A stretch of 64,000 nucleotides of DNA from Adlercreutzia sp. ZJ304 (GCF_011039075.1 NZ_JAAKEG010000001.1:186001-250000); one strand, 5' to 3'. Counted from the first letter of the stretch, positions 1 to 8,718 are shown. Made by a program: numbers and translations. Notes: a model not told the origin generated them from the sequence alone.

Positions 1-1
1 G

Positions 2-424
2 GAGCAGTCTGATGGACTCTTAGATGTTCACGATATATGGCCGCTAGGTTGTTCTAATCCGCTTTGTGACACAGGCGTATTCTTGGTGAAAAGCGAAGAT
101 GCCGAACATGAAAGCGGCTTTTATCCTGCTACGCGCAGAATGACTCAGACCGAATATGAGCAAGGCTACAGCCCAGATTCGCCGCAAGGATCGGTATTTT
201 TAGACATACTTTATAAAAAGGGTGTTCAAGTAGAAGATGGTATATCAATTATCATAATGAACTATATGGACGCATTTAGTATGGATACGCAGCGTCTTCG
301 TGAATGTTCAATGATGGTAGCGATGCCCGATGGGCGCGCTATTCCGTTCTGTTCGTATCATCTTACCGATACGGCGGGTCGGCGAATATATCCGCCATGG
401 TGCAAGGAGGATATAAATGGCTGA
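2..424 (+). CDS. C-terminal part of a radical SAM protein (partial)
   Basis: The reading frame is open from the first complete codon of the window, so the gene starts upstream and only about 140 C-terminal residues are visible. The tail has a stretch resembling the C terminus of the MJ0619-like radical SAM family: a Cys in RLRECSMMV, then PDGRAIPFCSYHLTD. That family methylates pterins or joins lipid chains. The CxxxCxxC cluster motif lies outside the window, so the assignment rests on the tail alone. The stop overlaps the start of the next gene by 8 bases, and the last codons carry that gene's ribosome binding site, so the two are translationally coupled. Confidence 0.55.
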   Translation, partial: EQSDGLLDVHDIWPLGCSNPLCDTGVFLVKSEDAEHESGFYPATRRMTQTEYEQGYSPDSPQGSVFLDILYKKGVQVEDGISIIIMNYMDAFSMDTQRLRECSMMVAMPDGRAIPFCSYHLTDTAGRRIYPPWCKEDING

Positions 425-1391
425 TTATCGTATTAAGCATAATCCTGACGTTTGTGTGAAGTGCGGGCTGTGTGTGGCATTTTGCCCATGCGAGATGCTG
501 GGTATAGGAAGCGACGGATATCCTACAGTTTTAAATATAGACGAATGCGTCGGATGTATGACTTGTTCGGGGAATTGCCCTAAGCGTGCTTTGTCCGTAG
601 AGGCTACAGGAGATTCTTCATTCGACCCATTCAAGGACGAGCCGCGTGCTAAACCGATATCTTTAGAGACGCAGCAGCTTTACGAGCAATGGCAAGATAT
701 ATCAATGGAAAAACTTGGTTTACGCTGGCAACCTGTTGCGGTTAGTCTTATAGAAAAAGATGAATTACTGCCAGACGTGCCTATGCCTGCCGAGAATTTG
801 CGCTTCTGCCAAGCGATGATGGCAGCTAGGAGGGGTGCTAGTATTTTGATGCCACCTTTCCGTCATTCTTGTCCGGATGGCACATCCATTTTTGGGATGA
901 CCGGTGTGCCTGAAAAGCTGGCAACAGGCGAGATATATGTGCTTTTTCACAAACTTGTAAACGCTGAAGCTGCAGCCCAAATGGTAGCCGAGCGACCTAC
1001 GCTGCCACCGCATAGTCGCCGCGCTACGTATGTTGCGCCGCTTGCAAAAACGCTGCGCAAGCCCGAAGTGGTTGTGTTTACGGGTACCCCTGAACAGATG
1101 ATGTGGCTATGTATGTCTATGAGCTACTACACTGGGCATCGTTTTGATTTTCATGCAAGTGGTTATAACTCTATGTGCGTAGAGGCGGTTTTGTACCCCA
1201 TGATGGAAGACCAGCCTAACATTACATTTGGTTGTTATGGGTGTCGCGCGGCAAGTGATATAGGTGAAGATATGATGTTTATGGGTATGCCTACATCTGC
1301 TATGCCTACAGTCGTTCGCGGATTAACTGAATTGGCTAAGAAAGCCATTCCGGATTCGCGCAACAAGATATATGTCCCACCTATTATGTAG
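417..1391 (+). CDS. 4Fe-4S ferredoxin-type protein with DUF169 domain
   Basis: A 324-residue protein in two parts. Residues about 10-60 form a bacterial-type 2[4Fe-4S] ferredoxin with CVKCGLCVAFCPC and CVGCMTCSGNCPK. The rest is a DUF169 domain containing LRFCQAMMAARRG and further cysteines such as FGCYGCRAASD. DUF169 proteins have no settled function; the ferredoxin module points to an electron-transfer role in the cytoplasm. The AAGGAGG ribosome site at 403-409 fixes the ATG. It overlaps the upstream radical SAM gene and is followed after 9 bases by an acetyltransferase gene, so the three likely form one transcript. Confidence 0.8.
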   Translation: MADYRIKHNPDVCVKCGLCVAFCPCEMLGIGSDGYPTVLNIDECVGCMTCSGNCPKRALSVEATGDSSFDPFKDEPRAKPISLETQQLYEQWQDISMEKLGLRWQPVAVSLIEKDELLPDVPMPAENLRFCQAMMAARRGASILMPPFRHSCPDGTSIFGMTGVPEKLATGEIYVLFHKLVNAEAAAQMVAERPTLPPHSRRATYVAPLAKTLRKPEVVVFTGTPEQMMWLCMSMSYYTGHRFDFHASGYNSMCVEAVLYPMMEDQPNITFGCYGCRAASDIGEDMMFMGMPTSAMPTVVRGLTELAKKAIPDSRNKIYVPPIM

Positions 1392-1400
1392 TGGTGTCCT

Positions 1401-1829
1401 ATGACTGCACTATTTACTTTACGTTCTGCAGCTGAACTCGATCGTCAAGCGCTTGAATTGATGCTTGGCATGGAAGGTATGGATACATTTGATAGCTTAG
1501 AAGGTGTTACGGTTGCAGTTAATGAAGCCGATGAAGTGGTAGGCTTCATTCGCATTGCGATAGGGGAAAACGGCAAAGCATATGTAAACCCTGTAGTAGT
1601 TTTTCCGACTTGGCGCGGGTATGGCGTAGGAAGTTTTTTAACCGATGCGGCTTTGGCACAATACGGTGAGCTTCGTTTGGTTTCTCGCGGTGCTTCGAAG
1701 CCGTTTTACGACAAGATGGGCTTTCAATGCTGCGATTGGAGTTTAATTGTGCATGGGGTTTCTGAGGACTGTGATAATTGTAGCTGGCGCGAAGAATGCA
1801 GACCACAGCCGATGAGGCGTATGTTGTAA
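1401..1829 (+). CDS. GNAT family N-acetyltransferase
   Basis: A 142-residue protein with the GNAT fold order. It has a beta strand ending in VNPVVVFPTWRG and the acetyl-CoA loop GYGVGSFLTDAAL at about residues 74-86 (Q/RxxGxG/A-like). SKPFYDKMGFQ marks the late alpha/beta part. The C terminus carries a Cys-rich tail, CDNCSWREEC, that could bind metal. The substrate cannot be read from the sequence. It is the last gene of the operon beginning with the radical SAM protein and ends just before a strong terminator. Confidence 0.8.
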   Translation: MTALFTLRSAAELDRQALELMLGMEGMDTFDSLEGVTVAVNEADEVVGFIRIAIGENGKAYVNPVVVFPTWRGYGVGSFLTDAALAQYGELRLVSRGASKPFYDKMGFQCCDWSLIVHGVSEDCDNCSWREECRPQPMRRML

Positions 1830-1848
1830 AACTGAATTTCTCGATAAT

Positions 1849-1874
1849 AAAAAAGCCCGTATGCGGGCTTTTTT
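1849..1874. terminator. bidirectional Rho-independent terminator
   Basis: A perfect 11-bp stem (A6GCCCG / CGGGCT6) with a 4-base loop lies between the convergent acetyltransferase and PadR genes. The A-run on one arm and the T-run on the other let it work in both directions. The PadR stop codon lies at its edge. Confidence 0.9.
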
Positions 1875-2319
1875 ACTCTTCATACATTGGGTGCGAACAT
1901 TCAGGTGTAGGTGGAAGATCTATTCCCAGTGCGGTAGCTGCTTGAGCACGCAATTCTTGAAGCGTTAACGTATAGCAAGCCAATGCATCTATCCAGCGCC
2001 GCAGGCACTTATAGCCTTTATCTGTAAGGGAAAACATGCGTTTCGCTGAACCTTCTGCCGGCATTTCCCATTCCGATGTAACAAGCCCAGATTCCTCCAT
2101 ACGTTTAAGGGCACGATAAATTCCTGTTGCATCTGGCTTCTTGCCGCCAAACATTGGAGAGCCGGCAGCTTTTTGCACAATAATATAGCCATGCATAGGC
2201 TTTTGATACTGTGCCATTATTATAAGTATGGTCGGTTGCGACAATCTATTGAGCGACTTACCTAATTCGGCGCATTCTTTAAGATCTTCGTCGGATCTTG
2301 GATGACAGTTGCCCCACAT
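1873..2319 (-). CDS. PadR family transcriptional regulator
   Basis: A 148-residue winged-helix DNA-binding protein. LIIMAQYQKPMHGYIIVQK and GIYRALKRMEESGLV are the PadR recognition-helix region, followed by the wing SEWEMPAEGSAKRMFSLT and a C-terminal dimerisation helix. PadR proteins usually repress a neighbouring gene and respond to small hydrophobic ligands. It reads away from glmS and faces the DUF169 operon. Its start region shares the 2.3-2.5 kb intergenic space with the long inverted repeat upstream of glmS. The ligand is unknown. Confidence 0.82.
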   Translation of the reverse strand: MWGNCHPRSDEDLKECAELGKSLNRLSQPTILIIMAQYQKPMHGYIIVQKAAGSPMFGGKKPDATGIYRALKRMEESGLVTSEWEMPAEGSAKRMFSLTDKGYKCLRRWIDALACYTLTLQELRAQAATALGIDLPPTPECSHPMYEE

Positions 2320-2413
2320 AATGGATGCCTCTTCTAAAGTGATTTGGTCAGTAACATATAAATTAAATCATAAATATTATCAGAGAGCCAATATTTTATT
2401 TCTGAAGGGTTTG

Positions 2414-2460
2414 AATAGTGCGATATTTCAAAAATGCACATTATGAAAATATGCACTATT
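2414..2460. repeat. imperfect inverted repeat upstream of glmS
   Basis: Two 17-base arms (2414-2430 and 2444-2460) are near-complementary. The outer parts AATAGTGC and GCACTATT are perfect and the inner parts are ATATTTCA and TGAAAATAT. The loop is 13 bases and itself contains ATGCAC. It could be an operator or an RNA hairpin. A -10-like TACAAT follows at 2502-2507, 32 bases before the glmS ATG, so the repeat would lie upstream of that promoter. Confidence 0.55.
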
Positions 2461-2538
2461 AACACTTTTGACATTGATTGTGCGGTACTAAGTGATTCCA
2501 TTACAATGCTTGCATACCTATTTGAAAGTCGGTGGAAT

Positions 2539-4404
2539 ATGTGTGGGATAGTCGGTTATACAGGAAATAAACCTGCGTGTAACATACTTCTTGAGGGGCT
2601 TAGTCGCCTAGAATATCGCGGATACGATTCAGCTGGTGTGGCTGTTCAAGACGAAGATTCTACTAATGTGGTCTGTAGGCGAGGCAGGGTGTCAGAACTT
2701 CAGGCTTCGCTTAATTCTTTAGATATACAGGGGTTTTGTGGCATTGGACACACCAGATGGGCGACGCATGGTAGACCATCAGAGGCTAATGCGCACCCGC
2801 ATACTTCATGCGATGGTCGCATATCTATTGTTCACAATGGCATAATTGAAAATTTTGGGGAATTACGCGAGAGTCTTGAAGGCGCAGGGCATCACTTTAG
2901 AAGCGATACAGATTCTGAGGTGGTAGCGCATCTTATTGAAGATGCATACAAGAAATCGCTGCAAAGAGAATATGACAACAAGTTGCTTGCTTTTGTTGAT
3001 GCTGTTTCAGAGGCTACATCGCACTTGGTCGGTTCTTATGCGCTTGCTGTTATGAATGATGATTTTCCTTCTGCTATTGTGGCTACTAGGAAAGATTCTC
3101 CGCTTGTAGTAGGCATGGGTGAAACGGGGGCATATGTTGCATCCGATGTTATAGCCATGCTTGATTCCACGCGCAATATTCAAGTACTTTCAGATTATCA
3201 ACTAGCTCTGCTTACCCCTAACTCAATAACGTGTTTTGAACAGGGTAGCGCGGGCTTGAACGAAATTGATGTGCCAATTACTTATATAGATTGGGATATT
3301 GATTTGGCGGAAAAAACTGGATATCCCGATTTTATGCTGAAAGAAATTTATGAGCAGCCTAGAGTAATTCGCGATACTCTGGCAGGCAGATTGGTAGGCA
3401 ATAGCGTTTCTATAGATGAACTTACATTAAGTCCTGAAGAGTTAAATCTGATAGATCGCGTATACGTTATAGCGTGTGGCACCAGTTACCATGCTGGTCT
3501 TATAGCAAAAAACTTGATAGAGGGTTGGGCGCGCATTCCATGCGAAGTTGAAGTTGCTAGCGAATTTCGCTACAGAAATCCAATAATCACGCCTACTACA
3601 CTTGTTGTTGCGGTTTCGCAATCAGGTGAAACAGCTGATACATTGGCTGCTATTCGCGATGCACGAGTGAAAGGTGCTCGTGTTTTTGGTATAACGAATG
3701 TTGTGGGCAGCCCTGTGGCGCGCGAGTCTGATGGTGTTATTTACACAAAGGCGAACAAAGAGATAGCTGTTGCGTCTACAAAAAGTTTTCTTGGACAAGT
3801 GGTGTCGTTGACGCTTTTGGCTATGCTGTTAGCGCAAACAAGAGGAAAACTAACAAGCGCTCATATTCGTCAGCTTTATAGCGAGTTAGCCGATACTGCT
3901 GAAATGGTAGAGCGCATTCTTTCTGACACGACTGATATAGATAAGGCTGCACAAGCTTGTAAAGATGCGACAAGCGCACTATTCATAGGGCGCGGAATGG
4001 GTGCTGCTGTAGCTCATGAGGGTGCTTTAAAGCTGAAAGAAATAAGCTATTTACATGCTGAATCGTATGCGGCAGGTGAAATGAAGCACGGACCTATTGC
4101 GCTTATTGACGAGGGTTTTCCCGTAATAGCCATAGCAACGAATTCTCCTACATACGATAAAGTTTTGTCGAATTTGCAGGAGAGCCGTGCGCGTGGTGCC
4201 ATGGTGGTGGCAATCGCTACGGAAGGTGACGAGGATATAAAATCTCATGCCGACTACGTAATATATATTCCGCATGTTCGCGATGCATTAAGTCCCATTC
4301 TTGCAAGTGTTCCGCTGCAGCTTTTCGCGCGTTCTATTGCTTTGTCGCGCGGATGCGATGTAGACCAGCCGCGCAATCTCGCTAAATCTGTGACGGTGGA
4401 ATAA
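2539..4404 (+). CDS. glmS: glutamine--fructose-6-phosphate aminotransferase (isomerising)
   Basis: It makes glucosamine-6-phosphate from fructose-6-phosphate and glutamine, the first step of UDP-GlcNAc and peptidoglycan precursor synthesis. An open frame extends 35 codons further upstream, but the enzyme needs Cys as its second codon. MCGIVGY begins at 2539, giving the usual length of about 621 residues. The N-terminal Ntn glutaminase domain shows Cys1, RWATHG and HNGIIENF. Two SIS isomerase domains follow, with CGTSYHAG and SQSGETADT, then the C-terminal DQPRNLAKSVTVE signature. The stop overlaps the acpS ATG by one base. No glmS ribozyme is visible upstream. Confidence 0.97.
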   Translation: MCGIVGYTGNKPACNILLEGLSRLEYRGYDSAGVAVQDEDSTNVVCRRGRVSELQASLNSLDIQGFCGIGHTRWATHGRPSEANAHPHTSCDGRISIVHNGIIENFGELRESLEGAGHHFRSDTDSEVVAHLIEDAYKKSLQREYDNKLLAFVDAVSEATSHLVGSYALAVMNDDFPSAIVATRKDSPLVVGMGETGAYVASDVIAMLDSTRNIQVLSDYQLALLTPNSITCFEQGSAGLNEIDVPITYIDWDIDLAEKTGYPDFMLKEIYEQPRVIRDTLAGRLVGNSVSIDELTLSPEELNLIDRVYVIACGTSYHAGLIAKNLIEGWARIPCEVEVASEFRYRNPIITPTTLVVAVSQSGETADTLAAIRDARVKGARVFGITNVVGSPVARESDGVIYTKANKEIAVASTKSFLGQVVSLTLLAMLLAQTRGKLTSAHIRQLYSELADTAEMVERILSDTTDIDKAAQACKDATSALFIGRGMGAAVAHEGALKLKEISYLHAESYAAGEMKHGPIALIDEGFPVIAIATNSPTYDKVLSNLQESRARGAMVVAIATEGDEDIKSHADYVIYIPHVRDALSPILASVPLQLFARSIALSRGCDVDQPRNLAKSVTVE

Positions 4405-5000
4405 TGGCTAGATCGAAAAAAGTACAAGCTGCTATAGACGATGCAATGTCGATGCATGTTGCAGAAGGTCAGGTTGGATTAGGCGTCGATATAGTGGAGG
4501 TTTCCCGCATTCGCGAAATATTGAAGCGCTCTCCGGCGTTTTCGCGAAGAGCTTTTTCGCAAGAAGAGCAAAACTACTGTAATGCTACAGCCGATCCGGC
4601 GCTACACTACGCTACTCGATTTGCTGCTAAGGAAGCTGTAGTGAAAGCTCTTGGCACGGGTTTTGCTGAAGGTATTGGAGTTCGCGATATTGAGGTTAGA
4701 AGATCCAAAAACGGAAGACCATTTGCGGTGCTTACAGGAAACGCCAAGCGAAAAGCAGTTGATATGGGTGTTAGGGAAATTCCTATATCTTTGTCGTATA
4801 CAGCAACCGATGCTATTGCTTGCGCTATAGCAATAACCGAGGCTTCCATACGCGCCGGCGAGAAGCGAGTTGATATGACAGAAGAACTTTCGCGTCAGTT
4901 TAAGGAAGCGCGGGGCATGCTAGATGAAATTCCTGCACAAAAGTCTGAATGTGTAAATTCGTCAGTGGTTATCCCAGATGCTAAATTTGCTAACTTATAG
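4404..5000 (+). CDS. acpS: holo-[acyl-carrier-protein] synthase
   Basis: It transfers 4'-phosphopantetheine from CoA to acyl carrier protein. The core GLGVDIVEVSRIREIL (Mg-binding Asp) and RFAAKEAVVKALGTG are diagnostic. At 198 residues it is longer than the usual 120-130. About 25 extra residues precede the core and a polar tail of about 55 residues follows SLSYTATDAIACAIA. Internal ATG codons at residues 13 and 15 are alternative starts that would remove part of the N-terminal extension. The ATG at 4404 overlaps the glmS stop, which supports coupling. The C-terminal tail is not recognised. Confidence 0.9.
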   Translation: MARSKKVQAAIDDAMSMHVAEGQVGLGVDIVEVSRIREILKRSPAFSRRAFSQEEQNYCNATADPALHYATRFAAKEAVVKALGTGFAEGIGVRDIEVRRSKNGRPFAVLTGNAKRKAVDMGVREIPISLSYTATDAIACAIAITEASIRAGEKRVDMTEELSRQFKEARGMLDEIPAQKSECVNSSVVIPDAKFANL

Positions 5001-5015
5001 TATTAGGGATTATGA

Positions 5016-5921
5016 ATGAACGTGCGTATAGAACAATACACAGCTGAAAAGCTTAGTTCGCTTCTTCCTCATCCTAAAGTTGATGCTAATAAGTATTCAC
5101 GCGGCAAATTAACAATAGTGGGCGGCGCTAGTGTGTATCCCGGTGCTGTATGTTTGTCGTCAGTGGCGGCGCAGCTTATGGGAGCGGGATATGTTGAGGT
5201 ATTTTGTTCTTCGGAATCGGTGCCAATCGTTCAATCTTGGCGACCCTCGGTTGTAGCTAGGGATTGGGAAACTTTTGATGTGTCAAAATTGAGCGCGTCG
5301 CATCATTTTGGCGCTTGTTTAGTGGGACCCGGAATAGATGCAGGCGATGCGTGGCAATTGTCAACTGTGCTTTCCATTGTTGAAAAGGCGCAAGTGCCGC
5401 TTATTGTAGATGGAGGGGCGATATCTGCTCTATCCACTGTTGCGGGTATTAAGCTTGCGAGTCAGCGAAACATACACAGCGTTCCTCTTGTGATAACTCC
5501 GCATTTAGGCGAGGCAACCTATATGGCAGATGCTTCAGGCATTTGTGTGCCAGACACCGATTCTGACATGGATAAATACGCTTCGTTTAGTGCCAAGTTA
5601 TCCGATGCTTTTAATGCTGTTGTTCTGCTGAAAGGTCCTGTTTCTTTCATAAGCTCGCCTGGCACGCCAAGCTGTACACCTTTGGTGTTTTGTATGAAGC
5701 AAGGGACATCATCTCTTGCGAAAGCGGGCAGCGGCGATGTATTGGCTGGCATGGTAGGATCGCTTCTAGCGCAAGGTTTAGAAGACATAGATGCTTGCGT
5801 TTTGGGTGCTACGCTTCACGCGGAAGCCGGCAGGGCAGCTCAGGCAAAATTGGGAGACATTTCGGTATGTGCAGAAGATGTGGCGTTTAATATACCTGAC
5901 GCTATACTTTGCTGCAGCTAA
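5016..5921 (+). CDS. nnrD: ADP-dependent NAD(P)H-hydrate dehydratase
   Basis: It repairs hydrated NAD(P)H. The ribokinase-like fold shows GKLTIVGGASVYPGAVCLS near the N terminus, the VITPHLGEA segment, and the nucleotide-binding AKAGSGDVLAGMVGSLLAQG. It is the dehydratase domain alone (301 residues). The epimerase half that is often fused to it in bacterial Nnr proteins is absent here, and the adjacent acpS has no such domain. AcpS next to Nnr is a frequent bacterial arrangement. It lies 15 bases after acpS in the same direction. Confidence 0.9.
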   Translation: MNVRIEQYTAEKLSSLLPHPKVDANKYSRGKLTIVGGASVYPGAVCLSSVAAQLMGAGYVEVFCSSESVPIVQSWRPSVVARDWETFDVSKLSASHHFGACLVGPGIDAGDAWQLSTVLSIVEKAQVPLIVDGGAISALSTVAGIKLASQRNIHSVPLVITPHLGEATYMADASGICVPDTDSDMDKYASFSAKLSDAFNAVVLLKGPVSFISSPGTPSCTPLVFCMKQGTSSLAKAGSGDVLAGMVGSLLAQGLEDIDACVLGATLHAEAGRAAQAKLGDISVCAEDVAFNIPDAILCCS

Positions 5922-6067
5922 TTCTATTTTCTGCAAGTAGTTTTGTTTCGACTAATGTAGCGTAATTCTCTTAATGAACGCTTTTGCTAAACACTCGATA
6001 TTTGTAAACGTTGTGTAACGTAGGCTTTTCCTTTATTTGATTAGGTGTCTAATGGTTTAGTCGCGTG

Positions 6068-6073
6068 TATAAT
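6068..6073 (+). promoter_or_regulatory. -10 element TATAAT giving a leaderless transcript
   Basis: A perfect TATAAT preceded by TG ends 8 bases before the ATG at 6082. Transcription would start at or within a base or two of the initiation codon. No Shine-Dalgarno sequence lies in the gap. The -35 region (about 6045-6050) is poor. The rest of the 160-base gap after nnrD is AT-rich, with no gene seen. Confidence 0.6.
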
Positions 6074-6081
6074 AAGCACAA

Positions 6082-8091
6082 ATGGCTAATTATCAAGACA
6101 ACCCAAATATTAACGGCGATCCGGATAGCATTACGCTGCGCGAGTTGGAGCCAATGAACTCCAACCCTTATGTGCACTTATCTTTAGACATGCTAACGGG
6201 ATCTCCTTCTGCTGCCGAAAAAGAACAGCGCAAGCGTCAGCATGAAGCTGAACGCCGTGCGGAAATTGAGCGTCAGAAGAAAACGAAAAAACACAAGCCG
6301 CAAGAAGTGCGACAGAAGCCTGCCGAACCTTCGTTGCACGTCATAATTGAAAAAGCAATCCCTGAGGTTTCTGAAGACGATTTCTTTGATGATTACGATT
6401 ATGAGCAGGATTACAATCAAGACTACGATCAGCAGCCAGTGCGTGCAGCTGCTCACGGTCGCGACACGCGGGATCAAACTCGTAGACCTCAACCGACTCG
6501 CGATTATAGGGATACACAAGATCTTCGCGAAAATCGCCCAGAGCAACGCATTGCCTACGATCGCGTGAATCGCCAAGAGCGTACTTGGAATAAAAGCTAC
6601 AGTCACAATGTTGGTGCATTAGAGCAATTCGCGTCGAAGTTTCCGTCTATACCTAATAATCTTATGTATGGGGTAGACGAGCCTGAGCCGTCTGCGCCGG
6701 CTTCAGTCGTGTTGCCAAATGGCGGATGGAATGCGCAAATGCAATCTGCCTATTCACCACATGGCGCATATCCTTCTTCCTATGGTGTAGGACAAGAACC
6801 TTATGGTTACGATAATGGATATGTATCTCAACCGGTTTCTGGGCGCAGCGATGCTATCCCTGTATCTTCTGAGCCTTCTATATCTGTTGATAGTGCTAAC
6901 AAAGTTAGTAAGGCTGACGGAGGAAGGCGTACAAATCACTCAGATACATCTAGCGGATTTATAAAGCGTCCTTGGTCTGAATCGGCTTTCAATGCGCATA
7001 CTGCAATGGCATCGGCTTCTTCTGCTGCATCAGCGCCTGCTGCTTCTGCAACAAAGAAGGCTGTTAACAATCCTCGCGAGGCTATTGGTAGTACCCAGCC
7101 GCAGGTAGCTAAGACAGCTTCTGCAGCAAAATCGCCTAGCATAAGTATTCCATCTTCAGCGTTATCTGGCGGGTCTGTATCCGGTGCATCTAGAACAGAA
7201 AGCCGACCATTCCCGTCTGCCTCTGCTGCCGATTCATATACTGTTCCTCGGGGTATGGGTTCTTGGAAACGTAGCGCTGCTGCGGTTCCGCGTGATATGC
7301 CGAACAATCCTCGTATCAATACGCAGGCAAGTACCGTAAGTATAAAAATGGCACCTACGCCTGCTAATAACAATGCCAGCACAGGAAATCTGAATGCAGG
7401 TCGTGAATCTCTTAACAATGTAGATGCTAAGGTGCCTGCGAAGGGGCAAACCTATGATACCTCGCACATAGATGACTCCATTGGAGACTCGTCTTTGTTT
7501 GACGAAGCACCTGTGTCTATTGCCGATGGTATGAAAAAAGCTGATAAAAAGAGAAAACGCAGACGCAGCATCATAATTGCTGTTGTTGCTGTGCTTGTTT
7601 TGGCAGCTGCTGTTGTTGCATTCCTTATTTATAGCGGCACTTTAAAGCTTGACGCTATTGTGCCGGCAGCGTCATCATCCCAGCAATCTTCTGCGCAAAT
7701 TTCATCTTCGCAAAATTCTAATGGAGCGGCTTCATCGGGATTAAGTTCGTCGAAGTCTTCTAGCAATGCCGATCAGTCGGGTACAGTTATTTATGAATAT
7801 ACTGCTACCACATCTGATGGAATATCTTACACGGTAAACGACACGGTAACTTTTAACGCAGAAGGAAAGTGCCAAACTACAAAAATGGTACTTGGTTTCC
7901 CCGACGAAGCATCATGTAGCGATTTTCTTAGTAACTTACAGCGCGACTATGGTAGCGCCTATAGTCTTGATAGTCAGGACGGCGCCAATGCTACAGTTAC
8001 TATTGATATTAGTTCGCTTAAATTCGATCGCGAGGAATACGAAGATGCTTTGCGCTATAGCGTTGAAGATCTTACCGTGCTTAAGAAATAA
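6082..8091 (+). CDS. large disordered single-span membrane protein, hypothetical
   Basis: Not a family I recognise. Of 669 residues, about the first 490 are low-complexity and cytosolic: a charged Lys/Arg/Glu stretch near residue 50-85, an Asp/Tyr-rich patch (DDYDYEQDYNQDYDQQ), then Ser/Ala/Pro-rich sequence. A polybasic KKRKRRRS precedes a single membrane span at about residues 497-519 (IIIAVVAVLVLAAAVVAFLI). Outside the membrane there is a Ser-rich linker and a roughly 100-residue domain with one Cys pair (GKCQTT, EASCSDF), loosely like small extracytoplasmic lipoprotein domains. The start follows from a -10 box abutting the ATG. The topology, with the N terminus inside, recalls the smaller proteins at 33846 and 34225. 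Confidence 0.75.
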   Translation: MANYQDNPNINGDPDSITLRELEPMNSNPYVHLSLDMLTGSPSAAEKEQRKRQHEAERRAEIERQKKTKKHKPQEVRQKPAEPSLHVIIEKAIPEVSEDDFFDDYDYEQDYNQDYDQQPVRAAAHGRDTRDQTRRPQPTRDYRDTQDLRENRPEQRIAYDRVNRQERTWNKSYSHNVGALEQFASKFPSIPNNLMYGVDEPEPSAPASVVLPNGGWNAQMQSAYSPHGAYPSSYGVGQEPYGYDNGYVSQPVSGRSDAIPVSSEPSISVDSANKVSKADGGRRTNHSDTSSGFIKRPWSESAFNAHTAMASASSAASAPAASATKKAVNNPREAIGSTQPQVAKTASAAKSPSISIPSSALSGGSVSGASRTESRPFPSASAADSYTVPRGMGSWKRSAAAVPRDMPNNPRINTQASTVSIKMAPTPANNNASTGNLNAGRESLNNVDAKVPAKGQTYDTSHIDDSIGDSSLFDEAPVSIADGMKKADKKRKRRRSIIIAVVAVLVLAAAVVAFLIYSGTLKLDAIVPAASSSQQSSAQISSSQNSNGAASSGLSSSKSSSNADQSGTVIYEYTATTSDGISYTVNDTVTFNAEGKCQTTKMVLGFPDEASCSDFLSNLQRDYGSAYSLDSQDGANATVTIDISSLKFDREEYEDALRYSVEDLTVLKK

Positions 8092-8111
8092 GCTATTGAT
8101 TATGCTTGCTG

Positions 8112-8117
8112 TATAAT
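8112..8117 (+). promoter_or_regulatory. -10 element of efp
   Basis: TATAAT, again preceded by TG, lies 37 bases before the efp ATG and just after the preceding gene's stop. The predicted leader is about 30 bases and contains a strong GGAGGG ribosome site at 8145-8150. No good -35 is visible. Confidence 0.55.
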
Positions 8118-8154
8118 CTTGCAAATATGCTTAAAAGTAATTAACGGAGGGAAG

Positions 8155-8718
8155 ATGGCAACAATATCTACAGCCGATTTCAGAAACGGCATGTGCATTA
8201 TTTTCAACGGAAAGATGTACACCATAGTAGAATTTCAACATGTAAAGCCCGGTAAAGGCTCTGCATTTGTTCGTACAAAGTTGAAAGATATCAAATCGGG
8301 GCGCGTCATAGATAATACGTTCAACGCTGGCGTTAAATTGGAAAATGTGCGCCTAGAAACAAAGAAACTTCAGTATCTTTATAACGATGGTACCGATTAT
8401 CATTTTATGGATAATGATACTTATGAGCAAATGAGCATGCCTGCCACCGATGTGGGAGATGCGGCTAAATGGCTGAAAGAAAATGACGAAGCATCGCTTT
8501 TGTATGCGGGCGATGAGCTAATTTCTGTTGAGCCTCCTATGTTTGTTGAACTTGAAGTTACGCATACGGAGCCGGGTTTTAAGGGTGATACTGCAACGAA
8601 TACCACAAAACCTGCAACACTGGAAACTGGTATAGAACTTCAGGTTCCGACGTTCATCGAAATAGGCGATGTGCTGCAAATAGATACACGTGATGGGCGT
8701 TTCATAAAGCGTGTTTAA
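8155..8718 (+). CDS. efp: elongation factor P
   Basis: It helps ribosomes through polyproline stretches. The protein starts MATISTADFRNGM after GGAGGG at 8145-8150. An upstream in-frame ATG would add 12 residues not found in the family. At 187 residues it is the standard length. Domain I shows the loop VKPGKGSAF, whose tip Lys is the residue normally modified or used unmodified. The C-terminal OB domain carries EVTHTEPGFKGDT and GDVLQIDTRDGRFIKRV. No epmA/epmB or ymfI-like modification gene is in the window. Confidence 0.97.
   Translation: MATISTADFRNGMCIIFNGKMYTIVEFQHVKPGKGSAFVRTKLKDIKSGRVIDNTFNAGVKLENVRLETKKLQYLYNDGTDYHFMDNDTYEQMSMPATDVGDAAKWLKENDEASLLYAGDELISVEPPMFVELEVTHTEPGFKGDTATNTTKPATLETGIELQVPTFIEIGDVLQIDTRDGRFIKRV

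Noticed and set aside
2414-2538. glmS ribozyme upstream of glmS
   Set aside because: None of the ribozyme core sequences is present in the 220-base gap.
2434-2538. Longer GlmS start at 2434
   Set aside because: The enzyme's catalytic Cys must directly follow the initiator Met, which fixes the start at 2539.
6193-7467. Open frames opposite the disordered membrane protein
   Set aside because: They arise from the biased composition of the coding strand and have no start signals or recognisable domains.
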